Shown here piece after piece: positions 59,070 through 64,000 of a stretch of DNA of 64,000 bases (the first letter of the stretch is position 1; each line of letters opens with the position of its first letter). The stretch lies in assembly GCF_001638985.1 (NCBI RefSeq), contig NW_017265135.1, positions 2,223,223 to 2,287,222 on the forward strand, given 5' to 3'. Both the position numbers and the translations under genes were made by a program. Source of the stretch: Phycomyces blakesleeanus NRRL 1555(-) (taxonomy: Eukaryota; Mucoromycota; Mucoromycetes; Mucorales; Phycomycetaceae). The notes under the pieces are model-generated. The model was given only the letters and a program-made list of their open reading frames with translations. It was not told the origin of the DNA and searched no databases.

Positions 59070-62003
59070 ATGAATGGCTATATGGAATCAGTAAGTTGAG
59101 ATGATTCCCATCGATCCAAACCAGATCACTTTACACAACACATAGGTACACTTGACCACCAATCTATCACGGTCTACCAGTCGCCACACTTCCTCTAACA
59201 CCAACACCAGACTACTCCGGCCCTTTCCTTCTTCCAATACAGATCCAATTGGGAATGAGCTAAATACACCCGAGGGTACATATGCGATTTCTCAGGAGGT
59301 CTACAACAAAGATATTCTGCCTCAATTCGCTACCGGAACCCACATATCCCTGTCTGACACAAACACGCTGCGTCCTCAACCAACCAACTCACTCGGCATT
59401 CTTTCCACCAAAGATTCTTCGGCGTCTTCTTCTATGTCCGAGCAGCTCCAGCAAGATAAAGTCGAATGCAGCGGAATGTATTCAGTCGAGGAACGTGAAG
59501 AGGATGGATGGGACGAGAGTTCAGACAATCCATTGCCTAGCATTCAAGTATCCGCTCTTCAGGCGCTTCCGATCCCAAATGCCTCTTCACACCGAACATT
59601 TGCAAGTCATTCGAGTGGAGAACAAGGATCACCGTGTCGTCCTTCACAATCCGAGACTGTTGGAGGAGGATCGTTTTCAAGATCTAGTCTGAGAGTCTAT
59701 CCTTCGAATGGATCATATATACAAGATCCCGTCAGTCTTTCTGTGGAGCTTGCTCAGGAGGAATTATCTTCGTCGTTGGGTGGAGGTAGTAGTGTGGGAT
59801 CATTTTCGTCTCTGTTCAGTAAAGGTCTTCGGCACCACTCCCATGCAAAGCGACCAAAGAATAGTCTGGCAAAGCAAAAATCATCCTTTATTAGCAAGGT
59901 TGTAGTTCATGATCAATTGACAAAATTGCTGTCTTCAAGGACCAGTGAAGATAATTTCATGTTTATCAACATTGGACTGAATTTTATGTGGATGGATGGA
60001 AAAAACAGCAAAGTAAGTGTGAGCATATAAATTAAATATATATATATATTCAATTTTTACTAGCAAATTCGATTGTTTCATAAATATATATATATATATA
60101 TATATATAAAGGATAATTTTGTCTTACAATCAAGAGCTTGTTCTTAGGAATGTCTCACCAATATTGTGTTTTCAAATGCCTATCCTACCTGCCATGATTT
60201 AAATAGACACACAAGCTCGACGAATGAACACATGGATATCATCATAGGGTTCTCTTCGGGTGACTTCATATGGTACGATCCCATCAGCCACAAGTATTCT
60301 CGCTTCAATAAGAATGTAAGTTCCATGATTGGCTACCCGGAGACGCCAAGCTAAAAAGAAATAAAAAAATATTTATTTAATAATTGATTACTTTTGTAGG
60401 GAATTCTTAATAATTCAGCTGTAACGACTGTCAAATGGATCCCGGAATCCGAGGATTTGTTTTTAGCTGGATTTGAAGACGGAACCATACTCATAATAGA
60501 TAAAGAACGGGACGACCAACCATTGAGTATACCTGTTGTACCAAATACATGGGCAGATGAGCAGTAAGTCTCTTTTTTTTTAAAAAAAAATATGATGAAA
60601 ATATAATAAATTGACAATTTAATAATTTTTTTTTTGATTGTTTAGATTCAAGGTATCCAAGCCTTACAGACACTCCAAATACAATCCTGTGTCTCATTGG
60701 CGTGTTAGTAAGCAGGCAATTGCTGGTAAGTTGGTGTAATTACCTTGTTCTTTTAAGAAATACAGAATAGATACAACAAACAAACTAATACAATTCCTTT
60801 TTCTTTTTCTTTATTGCCTAGCCTTTTGCTTCTCTCCTGATGGTTCACATGTTGCTGTTGCTGGACAAGATGGTCTAATGAAAATAATTCAATACAACCA
60901 AGAAAAGTAAGTTGATTTTCTTGATCTACAATTCCTCTTTTATACATATATATATATATCTATACCCATATTTGTGCATGTTTGTATATGTGTTTTGTGT
61001 GTCTGTGGAGGAGTTTCTTTTTTGGACTACTTTCCAATTGTCAATTATTAATATGATGAGTATTCAGATTATGTGACATATACATGGGCTATTTTGGTAA
61101 GATAAATTGCGTAGCATGGAGTCCGGACGGAAAATACATTTTGGTAAGTTTTTTTTTTATATTTTTTTTTGGCTATCGTTTTCCCATTAAAGAGGATTGT
61201 CTCAAATGAGTGTGTCAGACGGGTGGACAAGATGACCTGGTCGCCATTTGGTCTTTCCCAGAACAGCGTATCGTGGCTCGATGCCAAGGACATAAATCAT
61301 GGGTAAGATATATAGCTAGCCATCAATTAGGCTAACTATTTTCAGGTTAACGGCGTAGCCTTTGATCCTTGGCGGTTTGATGGCAAGGTCTATAGATTTG
61401 CAAGTATCGGTGAAGACTGTAATTTGATAATGTGGGATTTCTCGGTCAATGCGTTACATCGACCCAAACAAGTACGTGAAACATAAGTACAAAACAGTGA
61501 AAGTCAGGGGGTTTCTTTTTTTTCTTTTTCTTTTTTTTTTGGGTCGAACGTTTCCATTTACAATCCAATAGAAGGTTAAGCATGCACCCGTCAAGACTGC
61601 CCTGAGCCCTCGGCTATCAAAATCTACCAATCAATTCTCACAGGACAAAGAGGACAAAGACAAGGAGGACAAGGAGGACAAGCGTACCAGCCGGCTGTTT
61701 CACTTTAATCACTCCAAGAACCATTTAGAAAACAGCAATCAAATGTCTGGAAAGGCCGGCAAACGGACATCGGTTGGGATTACGTTCAATGGGTCTATGT
61801 GGTCGCTAGAGGCAGAGGAAACACTCCACACTCAATTGCCAGTGTTTCATCGGTTCCTCAACAAAGCCCAGGTTCCATTTCTTCAGCCGGTTAGTATTCA
61901 GACAATACACGCTGACCCATGCGTAGACATAGTGTTTAGAAAGGACTCTATCCATACAACAGATCGGCGAGGAAGAGTACGTAAATGGGACCGCCCAAAA
62001 TAA
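59070..62003 (+). CDS. creC: WD40 protein of the CreC/WDR20 family (catabolite repression regulator)
   Basis: In filamentous fungi CreC stabilises the deubiquitinase CreB in carbon-catabolite control; in animals WDR20 activates USP12/USP46. Exon 1 is MNGYMES (59070-59090), spliced with a 55-nt intron to 59146. The long N-terminal region holds PEGTYAIS and a Ser-rich stretch. Then come [108 protein letters not shown] and [14 protein letters not shown], with [15 protein letters not shown] in the final WD repeats, a pattern specific to this family. A charged insert ([11 protein letters not shown]) near 61640-61680 precedes a final [16 protein letters not shown] and [10 protein letters not shown]. 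An alternative start at 58962 is possible. Confidence 0.9.
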
Positions 62004-62880
62004 ATATATATATATATATAAAGTGTAAATATAAATACAAATATAAATACAAAAGTTGCTTAAGGTGCAATGCTGATTCTTGTTCCTGTGATGTACGTCA
62101 TGATCTGTTGAGTTCAAATGTAAAAGACAAACACAAAGAAGTCTGTCTGTTGGCACATGCCATTCAATTGGTCCTTTTAGTTCACGGTATCCACAGCAAC
62201 ATTTGGGTCCGGAGGGTCACATGAATTTAGTTCTTGCCATCATTTGTAATGACCTCTTCTTATATATATATCTATCTATCTATCTATCAATCGACCGATC
62301 AATCAATCAATCAATATAAATACCAATTATCCTTCTGGCATTTTCTCTCCATATCTATATACCTATCTCTATCTATCTATCTACCTTTATAAACCCCAAT
62401 TGTACCGGGAATGATCCGGGATGCATACAAGATCCATAAAGACAGCTAGACAACTAGACAGCTAGACAACTAAACAACTAACCTATTGAACTATTGAATG
62501 AGTGAATGAGTGAATGAACGAATGAATGAAAGGAAGAGATAATGAAAATAAGAATGAATAAATCAATGAACGAATGAATGAATGAATTAATGAATAGTGG
62601 TGAAGCAAATATAATAAGAAAATCATTATTCAGTATACATTCATTTTATTTTTAGTCTTTTTTTTTATTTTTTATTTTATTGTATTTTTATTTTATATAT
62701 AAAAATATAAAGGATATCAGTCGCTTGATAGATTATTTTGCTTTTTTTTTGCTTTTGCTTTTGCTTTTGCTTTTTCTTTTTTGAACTTCTTCAACTGTTC
62801 TCTTCAATTTTACTTCTTCCTCTTATTTTCTTATTTATTTATCTCAACCCAAAACCCAAAAAAGTATACTTACGCACATA
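62004..62880. other. Intergenic, tetranucleotide-rich
   Basis: Contains CTAT/TCAA repeats (about 62270-62320), GAATGAAT-type repeats (about 62495-62590) and five or so TTTTGC units (about 62742-62775) just upstream of the SWIRM gene. No gene was recognised. Confidence 0.5.
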
Positions 62881-63848
62881 ATGCAAAATACCCAAGACAA
62901 ATACTCTTCTTGTCATGCTCTCTTATCCCCACCATTAACCCCTGCAGAGTCAAAGAAGCAACTGAACCCATTCTGCACTTCCACAAGAGCTACACTTCTA
63001 CCGCCTTTGTTGCCGTCCAGGAAGCAATTCGTCCAGGACTACGGGCGGATGATCTATTTCTTACGACCTTGCTCAGACCCCTCGATCCACAAACGAGGTC
63101 GTGAAAGAGTCTTCTCTCTCGATCTCAATTTACTGCCTAAGCCCAGCCTTAAGCCTATCCGATTACAGTCAGCCTCTCAAACACCTACCCGTCTCGGCAA
63201 GAGAAACGGAAACCGCTGTACGAGGTTAGACAAGACTGGGGCCAGTAAAAAAAGACCCTCAGTACCCGCCCAGCCTACCGAACCCAAGCGTGTTTCAAGG
63301 ACACCTGCCGTAGTAAATCATACTCCAACATCTCCATCTGGGATTCTAACACTAAAAAAAGAAAAGGCCGATGCAGCAATTGCATTTGATACCATCGATA
63401 TCGATACCCAAGACTCAGTACATTTTGAACCTCAATGGATACCAAATCCAGCAGCATTGGATCAAATACCAGTCAAGGTTGTTTGGAAAGGTAAAAAAAA
63501 ATACCAGAATATTTTCATATATATACTTATTAAATGTAAAATAATATAAAATAAAATAAAATAAAATAAAATAAAATAGGTGGCCCACTTCAAATCAATG
63601 ACCAACCCTATTTTGATCGGCTGCATCCTGTCGAGGTTTCAATGGCATCTACACTTCGACTGAGTCCTGTGCAGTACTTGCGATGTAAACGCGTTCTTAT
63701 TCGTGCTGCACAAGAGTACGGAGAGAGTGAAATGCCATTCAGGAAGTCGGACGCACAAAAACTGTGTCGAGTAGATGTCAATAAGACAAGTGCCCTATGG
63801 ACAGTATTTGGACAATTGGGATGGATGGGTAGGCGATGGCCCAATTAA
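62881..63848 (+). CDS. SWIRM-domain protein (Fun19/Laf1-like), 3' end uncertain
   Basis: ATG is at 62881. The N-terminal 200 residues are basic and Pro/Ser-rich (LLPKPSLKPIRLQ, a PTSPSGILTLKKEK segment). After an intron (donor GTAAAA near 63491, acceptor ATAG near 63579) comes YFDRLHPVEVSMASTLRLSP, VQYLRCKRVLIRAAQEY, PFRKSDAQKLCRVDVNKTSA and LWTVFGQLGWM, a clear SWIRM fold used by chromatin factors to bind DNA or histones. In fission yeast such proteins associate with the Clr6 histone deacetylase. Read straight through, the frame stops at 63848 after GRRWPN. Alternatively a donor GTAGGC at about 63829 joins an acceptor TTTTAG before a coding-like stretch (YLVSVDFIKEDRDKKKTM) running off the window at 64000. 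I cannot decide between them. Confidence 0.82.
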
Positions 63849-64000
63849 TTAATTAGTATCTTTATATAAAAATCTACATATTTTTCTATTATATATTTTT
63901 TGTATTATTTTTATTTTTATTTTTATTGTATTTTAGCCTATTTGGTATCAGTAGATTTTATAAAAGAAGATAGAGACAAGAAGAAGACTATGATATACTT

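Noticed and set aside
58962..59070. Upstream ATG giving the WD40 protein a signal-peptide-like leader
   Set aside because: CreC/WDR20 proteins are cytosolic or nuclear and lack signal peptides; the internal ATG at 59070 with a clean splice is preferred, though not proven.
62270..62320. Tandem repeats considered as a CRISPR-like or satellite array
   Set aside because: Units are 4 bp microsatellites (ctat, tcaa) with no spacers.

Overview
The window is nuclear DNA from a filamentous fungus of an early-diverging lineage, most likely Mucoromycota (Mucorales-like). The evidence is AT-rich DNA, many short GT-AG introns of about 70-90 nt, gene-sized stretches of microsatellite-filled intergenic DNA, fungal-type RhoGEF (DEP-DH-PH-CNH) genes, a CreC/WDR20-type WD40 gene, and several decayed transposons. 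I cannot assign the genus from sequence alone. No tRNA, rRNA, CRISPR array or prokaryotic operon was seen.

Layout, left to right. 1-378: 3' portion of the coding sequence of anaphase-promoting complex subunit 1 (APC1), which breaks off. 2997-7299 (+) and 15761-10980 (-): two convergent Rho guanine-nucleotide-exchange-factor paralogues of the Rom1/2 (Rgf) class. Between them lie two non-autonomous DNA transposons, one Harbinger/Tourist-like and one long-hairpin. 15.8-25.9 kb: a long gene-poor stretch with a decayed L1-type retrotransposon tail, an unidentified 80-codon relic and a mariner-like MITE. 27515-25894 (-): a two-finger C2H2 transcription factor. 30616-34350 (+): POP1 of RNase P/MRP, convergent with coatomer zeta (35903-34804, -). 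About 36.9-37.7 kb: a dead Tc1/mariner transposase. 40252-38086 and 43508-41362 (-): a tandem pair of cytochrome P450s sharing a 25-nt micro-exon that carries the haem-ligand cysteine. 44.8-46.0 kb: a second L1-type relic. 46288-52016 (+): RAD50. 52.4-54.1 kb: a 216-bp palindrome and a Ty3/Gypsy-type Gag plus protease remnant. 55432-56407 (+): thymidylate synthase with two MluI cell-cycle boxes upstream. 56770-58392 (+): a DHHC palmitoyltransferase whose HHCP core lies on a 12-nt micro-exon. 59070-62003 (+): CreC/WDR20-like WD40 protein. 62881 to about the window end (+): SWIRM-domain protein.

Functionally this is an ordinary eukaryotic housekeeping neighbourhood: cell-wall/Rho signalling, RNA processing, vesicle coats, DNA repair, dTMP synthesis, protein lipidation and carbon-catabolite control. 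The genes are not organised as a pathway. The noteworthy material is structural: micro-exons placed exactly on catalytic motifs, a conserved-looking cell-cycle promoter on thymidylate synthase, apparent lesions in one RhoGEF, an APC1 gene that stops short, and a graveyard of at least seven different mobile-element families. I found no convincing new defence or biosynthetic system. Exon boundaries were worked out by eye and need transcript data.
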